In this document: positions 35,759 through 47,512 of the stretch, in pieces
How positions within the stretch are numbered: position 1 is the first letter of the stretch
How the letters are laid out: every line of letters begins with the position of its first letter
Assembly: GCA_020881915.1 (NCBI GenBank)
Contig: JAJFPB010000004.1
Coordinates: forward strand, 4,774,001-4,838,000
Source: Paramyrothecium sp. XJ0827
Taxonomy: Eukaryota > Ascomycota > Sordariomycetes > Hypocreales > Stachybotryaceae
DNA length: 64,000 nucleotides
Direction of reading: 5' to 3'
Translations under genes and position numbers: made by a program
The notes under the pieces: model-generated
What the model saw: the letters and a program-made list of their open reading frames with translations, nothing else
What the model was told of the DNA's origin: nothing
The model's database searches: none

Positions 35759-36502
35759 CTATGGTTGCTCACACATTTCCTCACAGAAGATATCGGTTCC
35801 CTGAACCCAAGGTTAGCCAATCGTTATGTTCGTGAACTCTTATTCTGTAATACATACCAGATCTTTTCCTGGTGATCCTACGCAGTCACTGTCAAGCGGA
35901 AGTCGACGTTGCAATGACCATAAGAAGCTGAACGGGTCGTAGTTGAACACAGTAATTGAATGTGGGCCTTGTTTCCGGAACAACATCAAAGTATCTGGAA
36001 GGAATCAGCAACCTGTCGTTGCAGTTAATCTGGACATCTTACCTTCGAATTGCGTAATCAGGTCTTCCGATTTGGCGGCTCGTAAGCCGTAACCAACTCC
36101 AGTCAGGGCCCATCTGCGGCCCCTCATACGCTTCGCCGTAAGTGACAAATCCTGCTCTGGACCGGCAAGTACAACTAGTCCAACAGCAGTTAATTATTGA
36201 GCCAGAAATCCGAGGTATGTCCACGTACTGCGAACATTGTAGCCAGCCTGAATCATCTGGACGGTGCTGTTCTTGATGGCCGCAGCCACCTCTGCGGGAT
36301 CATAGCCCTGCGCTATAACATCTTTGTGGTACGGAGGCAGCCCACTTCAGTCGTCAGTATTTCCAAATGAGCTAGGATTCGATAGTGCGTACGTGTAAAA
36401 GACATTCACTTCGCCACAACTGGGGGCTTTAGTGCCGCTAGTGCCATTTCCAAAAAGAAGAGCACTGTAGAAGATAGATGTAATCAAATTTGATGCCCGC
36501 AT
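35759..36502 (-). CDS. Secreted protein of unrecognised family, five exons
   Basis: Exons, in plus-strand order, 35759-35800, 35858-35994, 36043-36174, 36229-36344 and 36393-36502 give 178 residues. All four introns are 48-57 nt with consensus ends. The first (36345-36392) removes what would otherwise be an in-frame TGA, so the gene is intact. The start at 36502 gives a short signal peptide (MRASNLITSIFYSALLFG). The mature part reads CGEVNVFYTG, PPYHKDVIAQGYDPAEVAAAIK, MIQAGYNVR, LTGVGYGLR, FNYDPFSFLWSLQRRLPLD and DCVGSPGKDLGTDIFC. It resembles conserved hypothetical fungal proteins I cannot name. The spread of conserved-looking blocks and compact introns argue for a real gene. Export is inferred from the N-terminus only. 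Confidence 0.7.
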
Positions 36503-36591
36503 TGTGACAGCTGCAGGGAAAGTCCCAAGAGAAACAAGATTGATGTGCCGAAAACAAAAAAGTAAAATGGGGTAAAGGGACAAGGAGCTTC

Positions 36592-36598
36592 ATTTATA
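36592..36598 (-). promoter_or_regulatory. TATA box candidate for the gene starting at 36502
   Basis: TATAAAT on the minus strand, 90 bp before the ATG. Confidence 0.4.
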
Positions 36599-37499
36599 TT
36601 TCAGCTGCCCCACGTTGCATCAAGAAATGCAGCTCGGGAGGAGCCAATGCTTCGGTCCCGAGGCCGATTGCCGTCCATGCATTTTGGAAGTAACCTCAAT
36701 CCTTCCGAGCGTTATACCGCAAACTTGAGGTCTTATTTGCCAACATAGTCGGCAACTGACAAGTCTTGACCGGCAATTCTTACCATTTCCTTCAATTTTA
36801 AGCCATTTGTTTCACACCCTTGAGAAAAGTTTGCCGAATTCTACTACGGCATGTCCCGTGGCCATGTCATAGCTCTCGTATTGCCGGCACTTTTCTGCAT
36901 GCCAAGTCAAGAAGAGAATGGATCTTGCTCCGCAATCCTGCAGGCTGATGCATGGCCAGGATCCGACGTGAGTAAAATTAATGCATATGCTTGACTAAAA
37001 TTAGTAACCTCCGTTTGATTGCGGATTGTCAACAGCTGTATTCATATTTTGTCAGATGACACTCCGCCCCATCCTAGAGCCCGGACGATTTCACAGCCAT
37101 TGCCAAACTATTCGCGGTTTCAAACTTATTTGTTATTGCGCCCATTCATCCGTCTTGTCTTGAATCTCCTCAAATAACTCCAACTTCGCACCCTCATCTA
37201 ACGGCACTTGCCGACACGGCGCAGACCTATCGCCTGCAAATGACTCCCGAAGTTCCTTGCATACGTGAGCCATTGCCACACGTTGAATTCCATGCCAAAA
37301 AACAGTTTAGCTCGAGTTTCCCAGTCTGAGAACATGTAAGTTCTGACACCAGAGAGTAGCTCGCGATGAATCTATCTGGATGGGTGCGCCAGAGGCGCTT
37401 TGGATTTAACTTCAGTGATTTTAATACTTGGTTCATTCAGCCGTTGCTACTCGTCAGCAGAGTCTCCCACTGCAATCAATGTTGAAGTGAGCATTAAAA
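36599..37499. other. Intergenic region
   Basis: No gene seen; upstream of the secreted-protein gene. Confidence 0.4.
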
Positions 37500-38134
37500 T
37501 ATATCCCTTCTTGGGTGGTCTTGAGATCCTCCATCTTGGAGCTTATGATTGCGACCCGAAACCAGCAGTGAGGAAAGTGCAGACAAGCGTGATTCAGCCG
37601 TAGCAGCCCTTCGGAATGGTGTCGGGGACCTGGACAGTCTCACGTAGAAACACAGGATGGAAAGCTGGTCAATGGTCACAGTCATGGACCAAAGGACGAA
37701 GCTGGCGAGGATAATCTGAAGATGGAGAGGAGAGCATTAGGACCTTCTATGGCGTCAGCTGCGGATTATGTATGGCTGCCTCTGAGTGCTCATGTCAGTC
37801 GCAAAGGGCGAGCCAGCTCTGCCAGCAAAAACCAGCCCCGTGTTGATCGTGGAAAAGCATCGATCGCGATGATGGCTTTCAGTCTTGCAGATTTAGAAAC
37901 AGGTTCCGGGGACAATGATGATATAGATGAAAGAAGTATGCAGCGCTCTGGCGCAGACGGAACGTCGATACTGAGTCCGCTCATGGCCCAAATGTCTCGC
38001 ACACGGGTGACCTGCCCAAGACTGCCTGAGATAGTGGTAAAATGCGAGGTCTGAGGGCAGCAGACAATGACTGGTGGCGCTTGGAAATTTGTTCCTAGCC
38101 ATATACCTGTCTCACCAAGTACAATCTGAACCAT
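37494..38134 (-). pseudogene. Possible relic of a rhodopsin-like (PTH11/SAT4-related) membrane protein
   Basis: Minus-strand frames here contain short stretches that recall the fungal rhodopsin-like membrane family: FIYIIIVPGTCF near 37920, and, about 250 bases further on, TIDQLSILCFYVRLSRSP near 37650, which resembles the usual KLSILLFYLRIF helix. They lie in different frames with stops between them and no clear exon structure. If real, this is a decayed fragment. The call rests on motif resemblance alone and could be chance. Confidence 0.25.
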
Positions 38135-38516
38135 TAAATGTTTTCATAGGGTCGTGGCACCTCATTTCTGTATGCGAGTGGAGTTGCAATTGTCAGTGCA
38201 GGGACATGGTGGCCACGCATCAAGCAAGGCTGATTCGACCCTGCGGCTGGTCTGCAAAGCCAGGCAGCATGACCCTGTAAAGCCTTGCAGGGGCTCGCTG
38301 TAAATCTTCCTGTGAGCTGCGCCTCCTCGGCGTATTCGTTTTCCCCGCTCTGGTGTCCTAAGCTTGCAAACAAGTAACTGAGTGACGGTCGCATGGAGGT
38401 TCCAGTCATACGACTTCTTTGCGGCTGCCATTACAATCCCAAGTTCAACCCATGTGCTCTGCATATTGAGGGACAAAACTCTTCCAGGGCTCTTCAATCT
38501 TCGGTCGCTTCATCAA
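38135..38516. other. Intergenic region before the HET gene
   Basis: No gene seen; probably the HET gene promoter. Confidence 0.4.
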
Positions 38517-40555
38517 ATGATATCCTCCAATACCGCAATGGCTGACATCGCAGCTCGAGCTTGCGAAACTTGCAAAAGCTTGTTCGACAACAGTCGCATG
38601 CCGGCCATGTATCAGGAGCTCTGGGAAATAACAAGCAATGAACCAAGATTTATATGGCAAATGTCCGCAGAGCAGATGCAGAAAAATATAAATGAAGGCT
38701 GCTTGATGTGCAAAAGAATCTTGCAGCTGTTTCGCAGGCGGACCCTCACGTCCCAGCGATTTGACGACAACGGTGAAATAACCCTCTGGTGTGAATATTG
38801 GGGTTGGCCGCTCTTTATTCTAAAAACCAGTCCGCATCCCGACGACTCTGACGGTGTTCATAACTATTTCGCCTTTAGGCTTGCCGCCGCCTCCGGTGAG
38901 CTTCTCGTCATCTACATGTTTCCAGAAGATGCATTACTGATTCACCTAACCAAGCAGAGGATGATCCATGTGCTGAACTTGTGCTTGGGCGACCAATGTC
39001 AAGATTCGTTCCCTCTCAAAATCACTTCAATGATGTGAGAACCTGGGCAAAAGACTGCTCCCTGCGGCATCCCAAATGTGCCAGCCGTGGACTCCCGCCG
39101 TGCCCCACACGACTTCTCGACTTGTCAATTGACGACGAGAATCAAAACATCCGAGTAGCACTTACAGAGGGGCTCACGGAACCTTACGCTGCGTTGAGCT
39201 ATTGCTGGGGCAAGTTGAATTACACCACGAATTCTGAAAACTTGCAACGGCACATGTTGTCTTTAGATCTTCCTCAGCTTCCAAAAACGATACAAGACGC
39301 CGTGTTCTGTACTCGCCAGTTAGGCATTCGCTACCTCTGGGTGGATGCACTATGCATCGTGCAGGATTTGGAGGAAGAAAAGGCGAGGGAAATAACAAAG
39401 ATGGCACAAACATTTCGTAACGCGACAATTACAATATCGGCTGCGCTAGCGAGCGACGCAAGTGAGGGCTTTCTCTATCCAAGAGACGTCGAGCCAGCAA
39501 ACTTGGATGAAGCCATACCTTACCTCCCATTTCGCTGCAGTGAAGGTCTCATAGGAACGGTCGGTCTACTGGAGTTTTCTGCTTCTTCCTTACGAGATGC
39601 AATAAATTGCCGTGCATGGACTTTGCAGGAGCAGATGTTATCACGAAGATTGTTGATCTATGGGTACGTAGAGGTCTCCTGGCAGTGCCTCGAAACGTCA
39701 GAATCAGAGAAACTGGAGTCACCAGCAAGGCGGTCGCCGTCCAAGGGCTGGCTGATTGACTTACGACAGCAGCTCCATGGTCCAGGACAGATCGAAACTA
39801 CATCCTTTGCAAATCCATCGCAATGGGAGAGGATTGTTCAAGAATATTCCTTGAGGAAGATTACAAACGAAAGAGACAGGTTTCCTGCTTTGTCTGCCAT
39901 CACTGCCGAATTTAAGCCTCCATCAGGCCACTTTGTGGCTGGGCTATGGTCCTGTTGGATCTCCAGACTATTGTTGTGGAGGGTCCCCGAGCCAGCAGAT
40001 ACAGCCCGGCTCCGGGAAGTGGCTCCTTCTTGGTCGTGGGCCTCGGTGGATGGAAATGTCTCCTTCTTATATGATAGCCAACAGCTCAATGATGAAAGTG
40101 GGGGCCTATACGGGCGCGAGGAACTAATTGAGGTTTTGGAATGTAACGCCACTCCAAAATACGATTTTGCTCCATATGGCGAGCTGAAAAGCAGCAAGCT
40201 TTTGTTGAAAGGAAAGGTTAGGCTTCTGGAATTCGATCCTAACGAGGCTACACAGGAACGAACAGTATATAATCCTTTGAATAGCTGGCAAGTACCGTAC
40301 GTCGATGTCTACATCGACTCCACAACCGAGTTCCAAAAACTCGAGCCGCCTTTCTATTCTATGCCCATTTGCAGAATCACCCAATACATTGTTTGCCTGC
40401 TTCTGCACGGATCTGCAGGGGCATTTCGACGCATTGGCTTGCACGTTATTAACTATCAGGACAGCTACCACTCAAGTGACATTGATTACTCCGGCTGGCC
40501 CTACTGGCCCACTGCCTATAGTATGATCGAGCCTACAGTGGTTGAGCTGTCCTAG
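38517..40555 (+). CDS. HET-domain protein
   Basis: Exons 38517-38895 and 38958-40555 give 658 residues (or 651 from the ATG at 38538). The 62 nt intron (GTGAGC donor, CTAAC branch, AAGCAG acceptor) rebuilds a smooth ASEDDPCAELVLGRPMS junction. The HET domain, about residues 200-360, has its three hallmark blocks: YAALSYCWG, IRYLWVDALCIVQD and CRAWTLQEQMLSRRLLIYG. HET proteins trigger heterokaryon incompatibility and programmed cell death when unlike fungal strains fuse, and the domain is distantly related to TIR. The N-terminus carries a CETCKSLF...CLMCKRIL cysteine pattern, common in this class. No NACHT, ankyrin or other partner domain is visible; the C-terminal 250 residues (PSWSWASVDG block) are typical of stand-alone fungal HET proteins. 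Partner unknown. Confidence 0.9.
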
Positions 40556-41570
40556 TGTTTTGGACTTGTGAAGGCGAAGCGTTGATCTCACAATGTCGTG
40601 AGGGCTTTGTACTGCGGGCTGTCATGGCAATGGAACAGTTTTTGGGTGTCCTAGACAACGGCTGTTAACATGAGTCCTAGTTATGACTTCGAAATCAAAA
40701 GCAAATCCAATTCTACAGGTTCAAGAACCACTGCTATCTTGATAGTATTACAAAAGACGGTATGCTCTTTGCCTGCGCCAGAGTATAGTCTCGCGAGAAT
40801 GCGCAATGCGCTAATCAGTCCAAGAAAGCCTTTGTGCTTTGTCATATTCTTCCAAATCTAATTGCCACGAGTTTCAAACCATAAAAGCTCCATCAAACCT
40901 AGCTAAGAAGGCTCCTTGTCAATAAGAGCCACTACTTTTTGTACTCGTGCCAACATAACTTGCAACAGCCCAGCTTCTGCGTCATGTTCTGCAAGCTTAC
41001 TCATGCTTTCGTAGATGTACGTTACACATTCATTGTAACATTGCAGAGAGACAAAATGCCGGTTACAAGCATATCTACGTTCGCATCGATGTTGTGCTCG
41101 GCGTTGCCACCGTAGAGGTCCGCGTAAGGTTCCTCAAGCACGGCAGGAGTGGCGCGATGCTCATACTGATCTTGGAAAGTAGAATTGTAGCAACTTTATA
41201 ATTGAAATTAGCTGTTTAAGACTCTGCCGTTTAGTAGGACTGACCGAGCTTAGGAACCCCCCCGCAAGTTGCAAGTGATGCGAGCCACACTGCATTTGAA
41301 CGGCTCATAGAATGTTGTACACGGTACTCTGGTCGAGGTAAGTTAATAGTATTCTTGGGAACGAGACATCAATACCATCAGTCTGTGATTACCTGGAGGC
41401 TGATATCTGACCAGGACTATCGTGATTGCTGCCTCAAGGCAGCACTAAATCATCTGGAATGCTTGTGGTTTCAATTTCCTTATTGAATGGAGGTCAAACT
41501 CCGAGCTATAATTTGCAAGTCAAATTGGCTTTTGATTGACTGATTCTCAGAGAGAGCTTTGGAGCTGCAT
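40556..41570. other. Intergenic region between two convergent genes
   Basis: Nothing coding seen. Confidence 0.5.
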
Positions 41571-42728
41571 TCAAAATATGGGTTTCAGTATCCAAATAGT
41601 TCCACTTCCGTTCGCCCGATAGAGAACCAAATGGTCACTCTTACCAGATCCATCGTAGTCGAAGGCTAGCACCTTATCGGCTCTGCTCTGCAAATCATAG
41701 CCACCCACACCTTGGCCAGGATCTCCCTCGCTGAAAACCGGAGAAAATAAGCCACGATTTCGCTTAACCACCCAAAAGGTACCAGTGCCTGGTCTGTAGA
41801 GAGCGACGTGGTCATTCTTGCCGGTTTGATCCCAATCAAAAGCGATAGCTACATCGTCTCTACTACGAAGATCATAGCCGCCGATGCCCCTGCCCGGGTC
41901 GCCTTGCTGGTAAACGGGTGAGAAGGCCCCGTTGATGTTTTGTAGAACCCAAAAGGTGCCGGTGCCAGGGCGGTAGAGCGCAATGTGATCCATCTTGCCG
42001 CTGCTATCCCAATCAAAGGCAAATGCACGATCGGCCTGGCTGCGAAGATCGTAACCACCAATGCCATTGCCAGGGTCACCTTGTTGATAAACAGGAATCC
42101 AGCGATTCCCGGATCGCCTCAAGATCCACATCGTGCCGGTACCAGGCCGATAGATTGCTAGGTGATCCAAACGACCGGAGTGATTGTAGTCAAATGCAAA
42201 CATCCGATCATTCGGGCTCCTCAGGTCGTATCCTCCAATGCCCGCCCCGCCATGGCCTTGAGCATAGACAGGAGTATACAAGCTACCACTTCGTTTCAAG
42301 ATAAAGATAGCCCCAAATCCTGGTCTATAAAGAACAATGTGATCGAGTTTACCAGAACTTTCATAGTCAAACGCAAAAGCTGCGTCGTTGGGGTGCTTCA
42401 GATCATAGCCACCAACGCCCTGACCGGGGTCACCTTGCTGAAATACCGGCGCAAAACTGGCTCCATCTCTCTGAAGGATCCAGAAAGTGCCAGTGCCGGG
42501 TCGATAAAGAGCGAGATGATCAAGGCTGCCGGATGACTCGTAGTCGAGGGCAAAGACACGATCAGCAGGCGACCTGAGATCATAGCCACCGATGCCACTA
42601 CCCGGCTGACCCTGGCTGTAGACCGGGGTGAAGTCTGTTGCTGAGACTTGCAGAGCAAGACTTAGAGCTAATATTTGCCCAAATTTGCCTGTCAAAATTG
42701 TCATCACCAAGAAGGTCTTTCTAGTCAT
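41571..42728 (-). CDS. Secreted six-repeat FG-GAP/VCBS-like beta-propeller protein
   Basis: This intronless gene encodes 385 residues from the ATG at 42728, chosen because it gives a proper signal peptide (MTRKTFLVMTILTGKFGQIL to about residue 30). An in-frame upstream start at 42920 would bury it. The rest is six near-identical units of about 56 residues: PVYQQGDPGxGIGGYDLRSxxDRAFAFDxDSSGK, then xDHxALYRPGTGTxWIL. The FDYDGSGKSDHL loop has the DxDxSGxxD spacing of calcium-binding FG-GAP/VCBS repeats. Such propellers include integrin-like blades and fungal lectins of the PVL type. The protein is probably a calcium-dependent extracellular binding protein. There is no enzyme domain. Repeat identity at DNA level is moderate, so they are not a very recent expansion. 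Confidence 0.8.
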   Translation of the reverse strand: MTRKTFLVMTILTGKFGQILALSLALQVSATDFTPVYSQGQPGSGIGGYDLRSPADRVFALDYESSGSLDHLALYRPGTGTFWILQRDGASFAPVFQQGDPGQGVGGYDLKHPNDAAFAFDYESSGKLDHIVLYRPGFGAIFILKRSGSLYTPVYAQGHGGAGIGGYDLRSPNDRMFAFDYNHSGRLDHLAIYRPGTGTMWILRRSGNRWIPVYQQGDPGNGIGGYDLRSQADRAFAFDWDSSGKMDHIALYRPGTGTFWVLQNINGAFSPVYQQGDPGRGIGGYDLRSRDDVAIAFDWDQTGKNDHVALYRPGTGTFWVVKRNRGLFSPVFSEGDPGQGVGGYDLQSRADKVLAFDYDGSGKSDHLVLYRANGSGTIWILKPIF

Positions 42729-42835
42729 GTCATTCTTTTTTCTCTCACCTACAATCATCTTCGCAACGTGCAATCTTTCTTTTTTTGGATTGAGAGCACG
42801 GGAATACGACTCGTAAGATGAACACTGGTAACTTC

Positions 42836-42842
42836 CTTTATA
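42836..42842 (-). promoter_or_regulatory. TATA box candidate for the gene starting at 42728
   Basis: TATAAAG on the minus strand, 108 bp before the chosen ATG. This supports the shorter start, because an ATG at 42920 would lie upstream of it. Confidence 0.45.
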
Positions 42843-45800
42843 GAGCTGGCATAGCACAAGAATATACGGACCGGCGAAACAGCCTGTTTTCAGCCAGCCA
42901 CAAATGTATGAGCCATGCAAAATGTCTTTCTTACACTATTCAAAAGATCTCAAGAGACCCCGGCATCTGAAACTATTGTACCTTATAAGGAACCTTCGCC
43001 TTCAGCTAGGGCTGATAAAAATGTGAACCACAATGCATGGGTCCAAGCACGAGACAGAAACGCAACATGGCGGTTTTGCCAAGTTGGTTGACACGACGAA
43101 ACGATTGCAGTGCTACACCTCCTGCCTTGGTAAAGAATGCCACAGAAACAGTGGCATGGTGCGGGCCAGTTTCATGCTGTAGATGGCATGATATTTGGAA
43201 CGTAGGCGGAGTCAAAGGTGAGACATAAGACCATAAAGACCCATGAAGTTGTAAGAAATGTATTAAGCATATTAAAACAAAAAGACAGAGGCTATTCAGC
43301 AAACCATATGGATTAAAACATAATCGTAGCTGCAGAAAACTCCTTCATATTATGAATCGCCATATTCGCTTGATCCATCTATTATCCACGTCTCTAAGCT
43401 CAAAGTCTCGTTCTCTTCCCCTCCACCACGCAATTGGGCCATGCAGACACCCAAATGAGACACGACCTTCGGGACGCGAGGGTCACTGTTTCAGCGAACG
43501 GTCTAGAATCCATATCTTGTCTTGAGGCATGCCTTTACATTTTCAGCTCTACATCTCCAGCTTTCGCCCGACTATATAAGCTTTAACCGATTGGTAATAA
43601 ATTTGGCTGGCACATTTCAGTGACGTTATTTATTGTGTTATGAGAAAAAACCAGTCAGCATTCCCTTTTATCATCGCGTTCCCATCCTCGCCATCCATAG
43701 CATCCGTGGCAAGAATAGGGGCTGAAAAAACTATATATGCGATCCAGCTCTGTTCTTTCTGCCTGGCTGGCCTTGCAGCATTGAAACGGAGCACTCCGGG
43801 GTAACGGCAACAATAAGGTATTTCTTCGCGGGATCTGGTACGAGGCAAACGAAAACCTTGGGATAGCTGAAGGGCATCTTCAATGGCAAGCTTGACCAAG
43901 TGGTGAACGCGCTGCTCGCATTTTTGACTTGCTGTACACACCCATGTCCCTCCAGGCTGGCTATTGCTGCAGAAGAAAACAATTGGTTAGCGTCGTACCG
44001 CCTAACCTCACTTTCGCAATTTTCCGAACCAATTGACCCTCGGGCTAGGGCCTGTATCATTGATGAATTGGTATTAATGAAAGACTTCTGGCGAAATCAG
44101 GAGAGAGTCGCGTTCAGAACCGGCCATGATTCCACGCACATCCGTTTTGCTGCTTGCTGTCCGCCACAATCCTTCTTTCTAGGCATCTTGAGTCATTATT
44201 TTCAACTCCACCGTCGATCAAATCGCCAGCGTATCCGCCTCTTTATAGGCTACTTATATGACAAAGTTAAGTTCTAGATTGTCGCTTTACAGTTCATACA
44301 CCTCATGGAGACCCTGGCGCTGCGCCGACGTGGACGTCTTAGGGCAGAGACAGTAGGATATACAAACACCCGCGTTCTGTAACAAAGTATCTACTTCGTT
44401 TCATGGGTTTTCTTCGTTCCAGAGCCGCAGCGGTAGATCAAGAGAAAATCGCAACGGACAAGATCAATTACATGAAGAAAGATACAGCATCACCAGAACG
44501 GAAACCGGCAAGTGAGCGGTGAAGCCGTGAGAGAACCCAGAGTAATGAAGGACAGTGTCGGGTGGGTCTATTTCTCTTCATAAGCAAGAATATAAATGGA
44601 AGCCTCCCAGAGAAGCCGACACAATATGTATCCCATCTTCACTAGTTCAACTCGGTGTCCTTGTGTTCCCGGGCCAGGTGCAGAATCTGCCAGGCCGCCG
44701 GAGCTTGGCCGTCCTTGACCGCGCAGAATAGCAATAGTCCAGAAAACAAATTCCTAGGTACATCAAAGTTGGGAGGCTGTGTTCGTGCTGTATCCCATGG
44801 ATGCTTTAGGGAGGGAGATTCTAGAAGAAAATAAAGGGTAGGGAGAGGGGAAGGAAAGGATGCCTCATGAAAGATGGATTGATTCTGGTAATTATTGCAA
44901 GCAAAATTTAGTCTGAGATGAGCTCCTGTAGATCAAGAACCCCCCATTTGTCCCTTGTTGACCTGGCCGGTCTTATAGGGGGGCTGCATTGTGTGAGACC
45001 ACCTTTCTGGCGTTTCAGTGGTGCTTATTCGAGAATGTTGACCGGCCTCGACATACCGCTGGTCTGTTTTGTCACGTCATTTCTAAAGGAGACGTCAAAT
45101 TTAACACGGCTCGCCTCAGATCATTGATCAAATTGACTGGAGATGCACAGTCAACACGACAATTTATCCACGCGGAGATGCCCAAGGATCTCGAGCCCTC
45201 GAGGCAACCCCAAACAGGCGCGATGCTTATAATGATAGCTCAATATAATTTTGGGTCGAAAGCGCTTCGCATCCTCGAGCCATCACACAAGCTAGCGGCA
45301 ACGTACCGTCGAATGATGAGTGTGCTGAGTTGGTAAGCTGCCAACCCCTGAACGCGTTGAATTATTGTCTAGAACCTGAAGTCAAAAAGAAATGTTACTG
45401 AAAGCCCCAAAAGAACTTGTGGCTATTTAAAGGAAGCTAACGCTAGCCCACAGTATCACCACCGCAGCCGTTAATGTTGTGCATTACAATGTCAGGCAAG
45501 CCTCTAATTCCCCTTAGACAAACCTTGAGGAGCCGTGGAGGCCCTGTTTTCAATTTTTGAATCAAGTGAAGCTTTTCATTCCTCAAAAGCTCGTATGGAA
45601 TGGCGCTTACTCAGACGTTGGAATCCTTCGCGTTATCACGCGCAGATCTTATTCATGGTTCGTTCCAGTCTTCGCGGGGAAGTGGCTGACATAGATCTGC
45701 AATAAATTGTTACAATTTCATACCAGAACTCATTGACGTTCTCTTGAGGTCATCGGCCTTTGTATTTCTAGATCTGGTAATGACATTTGCCTTTCCAAAT

Positions 45801-46055
45801 TTCGTTGCTTCAATGAACACAATTCGCATTCCTCTAAGACGCCACATGATTGGCAGCTCACTGATAGTACCACCTTATGTTGCAGCTTTCTGAACATAAT
45901 TAACTCAGAAGACCAAGCATTAATTATGAAATTCGTTGATGTATGCGCCGAAGACGTATATAAGTCACCCTCGGCTTCTTTTTGCACCCTGCTGTGTATG
46001 ACCAGTCCTACCCTACTCCAGTTCAATCAGCCATTTATCCCCACCCTATATCGAA
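42843..46055. other. Long gene-poor region
   Basis: Over 3 kb without a convincing gene. Frames at 43630-44277 on both strands and at 44989-45336 are open for about 100 codons, but their sequence has no motif I recognise. A TATATAAG lies near 43573 without a clear gene after it. Confidence 0.4.
45957..45964 (+). promoter_or_regulatory. TATA box candidate for the gene at 46056
   Basis: TATATAAG, 99 bp before the ATG. Confidence 0.45.
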
Positions 46056-46484
46056 ATGCGGTTCACCAACGCCGGGCTTTCGGTCGCTCTCGCAGTCGGG
46101 GTTACCTGCCAAGCCACTAGCGGTACGCCTCGCGAGGTTGGTACATTCGATAGCTTCACCGATGGACTCTGCAACGAGGGCGCGATTGGAACTACATTTT
46201 ATGACACCACATACAGGCTACAGAAGTTTGGGACTGTACCTGGCTCTGTTAAGGCTTTTGTCCAAGATCCGGACTATCGTTGTAAGTCTGTCCGATTATT
46301 CAACCTAGCGTGTACCTCCCCAAAAACCAAACATCTTGACTAATTTTGATCAGTCCTCCTTTGGGCGAGAGGTAACGTGATCAAAACTATCCGGTATGGT
46401 GACAATGGGTGTTACACAGTCCCATCCGGAACTACCGAGCTTTCCTGGAATTCCTACTATTTTGGTACAGTAATGTCTAGATAA
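46056..46484 (+). CDS. Small secreted protein, unrecognised
   Basis: Exons 46056-46281 and 46354-46484 give 118 residues. The 72 nt intron has a GTAAGT donor, a TTGACTAA branch region and a CAG acceptor; its removal joins QDPDYR to FLLWARGNVIKT. Residues 1-20 form a signal peptide (MRFTNAGLSVALAVGVTCQA). The mature protein has two cysteines (DGLCNEGAIG and DNGCYTV), enough for one disulfide, and is rich in Gly, Thr and Tyr. Size, export signal and isolation fit an effector-like secreted protein. No family recognised. A second intron starting at the GTACAG at about 46465 would change the last few residues only. Confidence 0.7.
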
Positions 46485-47512
46485 GAGTTTATGTTGATTA
46501 CCAGTTTGTCCTTGATTTGCCGCAGCCTTGATAGAACGGGTTTTGTTCCACTCGCCCGTAATCCAGTGCCAGATGATATTGTGATGGGGAAAAGAAATGC
46601 GTTTTGCTTTAGCTATCCGATAGCATTAAGGCACTGGCCTTAGGCATCTGTAAAGAATTCTGTTTGTAAGTAAGGGAAGTGAATCTCTTTTGTGAGCAAT
46701 TCTGCGTTTTCTTTTCATCCAGTTCTCAAGTCACCTTCACTCTGAAGGTCCCGTGCTATCTGACCTTGTTATAGGTCGGGTAGGCTTTGGTGTTTTGGTC
46801 ACAAGTTTTAATATTTGACAATCGAGAACTGTTGCTGCGTCGTCTTCTCAAAGTAAGAGTGTTGGTATGTAAATAAATGGGTTGTGAAAATACCGTGGAC
46901 GACCGCACAGCCAGGGGATAAGGAATAAAAATAAAATTTCCCTGCAGTTATCATTCTCTTATTCCCTCCCTAACCCGGCTCGTAGATCAATTGCCGTACC
47001 TGAATTAAGTGCCTTGGCGGAAGGTTCTCGACTTGAGGAAGGGGATGAAGTCGAGTCTTGGCTCCTTTTCAAATAATATGCCTGAGCGCATGACACGCAA
47101 TTAGTGAACGGCCCATTACTCGGGCATCAAAACAACCGGCGGCTTGTTGTTCGGCTCACGGTTCGCTGGAAGGGGAGTGGCTCAATTAGCGGCGCCCCAT
47201 GGCACCTCCACACCCAGACCTAGCCAGGTCAGCAGGTCTTCGCGGGGAAAGATGGAGTGTCTGAGCCCATGCTGAATGGGGTAATGCTCGGGGCTTGTTT
47301 CGGAAAACGCCTTTGACCAGTTAGTCACTATGGCGCTCGGGTAGCAATAGTCGTTTACCCCTACAACGTACAGATCTCTCGATACTTAAACACGAAGCCT
47401 CATTTCTTCTAGGCCAAATCGTCTTAGTCTGCATGCACAAGTTCAGCAGGCGCAAACCGAAGCTTCTGCACCCTGTTTCAGCGAGTTCCAGTCATTCATT
47501 CAGTCCTTCACC
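46485..47512. other. Intergenic region, alpha-galactosidase promoter
   Basis: Nothing coding seen. GC-rich CCCC/GGGG words near 46920, 47050 and 47350 could be sites for carbon-control regulators, but this was not tested. Confidence 0.45.

Noticed and set aside
36346..36360. In-frame TGA in the secreted-protein gene, first taken as a nonsense mutation
   Set aside because: A 48 nt intron with a GTACGC donor removes it and keeps the frame.
38896..38990. Apparent frameshift in the HET gene
   Set aside because: The 62 nt intron at 38896-38957 restores a smooth junction.
43630..44277. Open frames with weak resemblance to RNase T1-like secreted proteins
   Set aside because: Catalytic motifs could not be found and no signal peptide fits.
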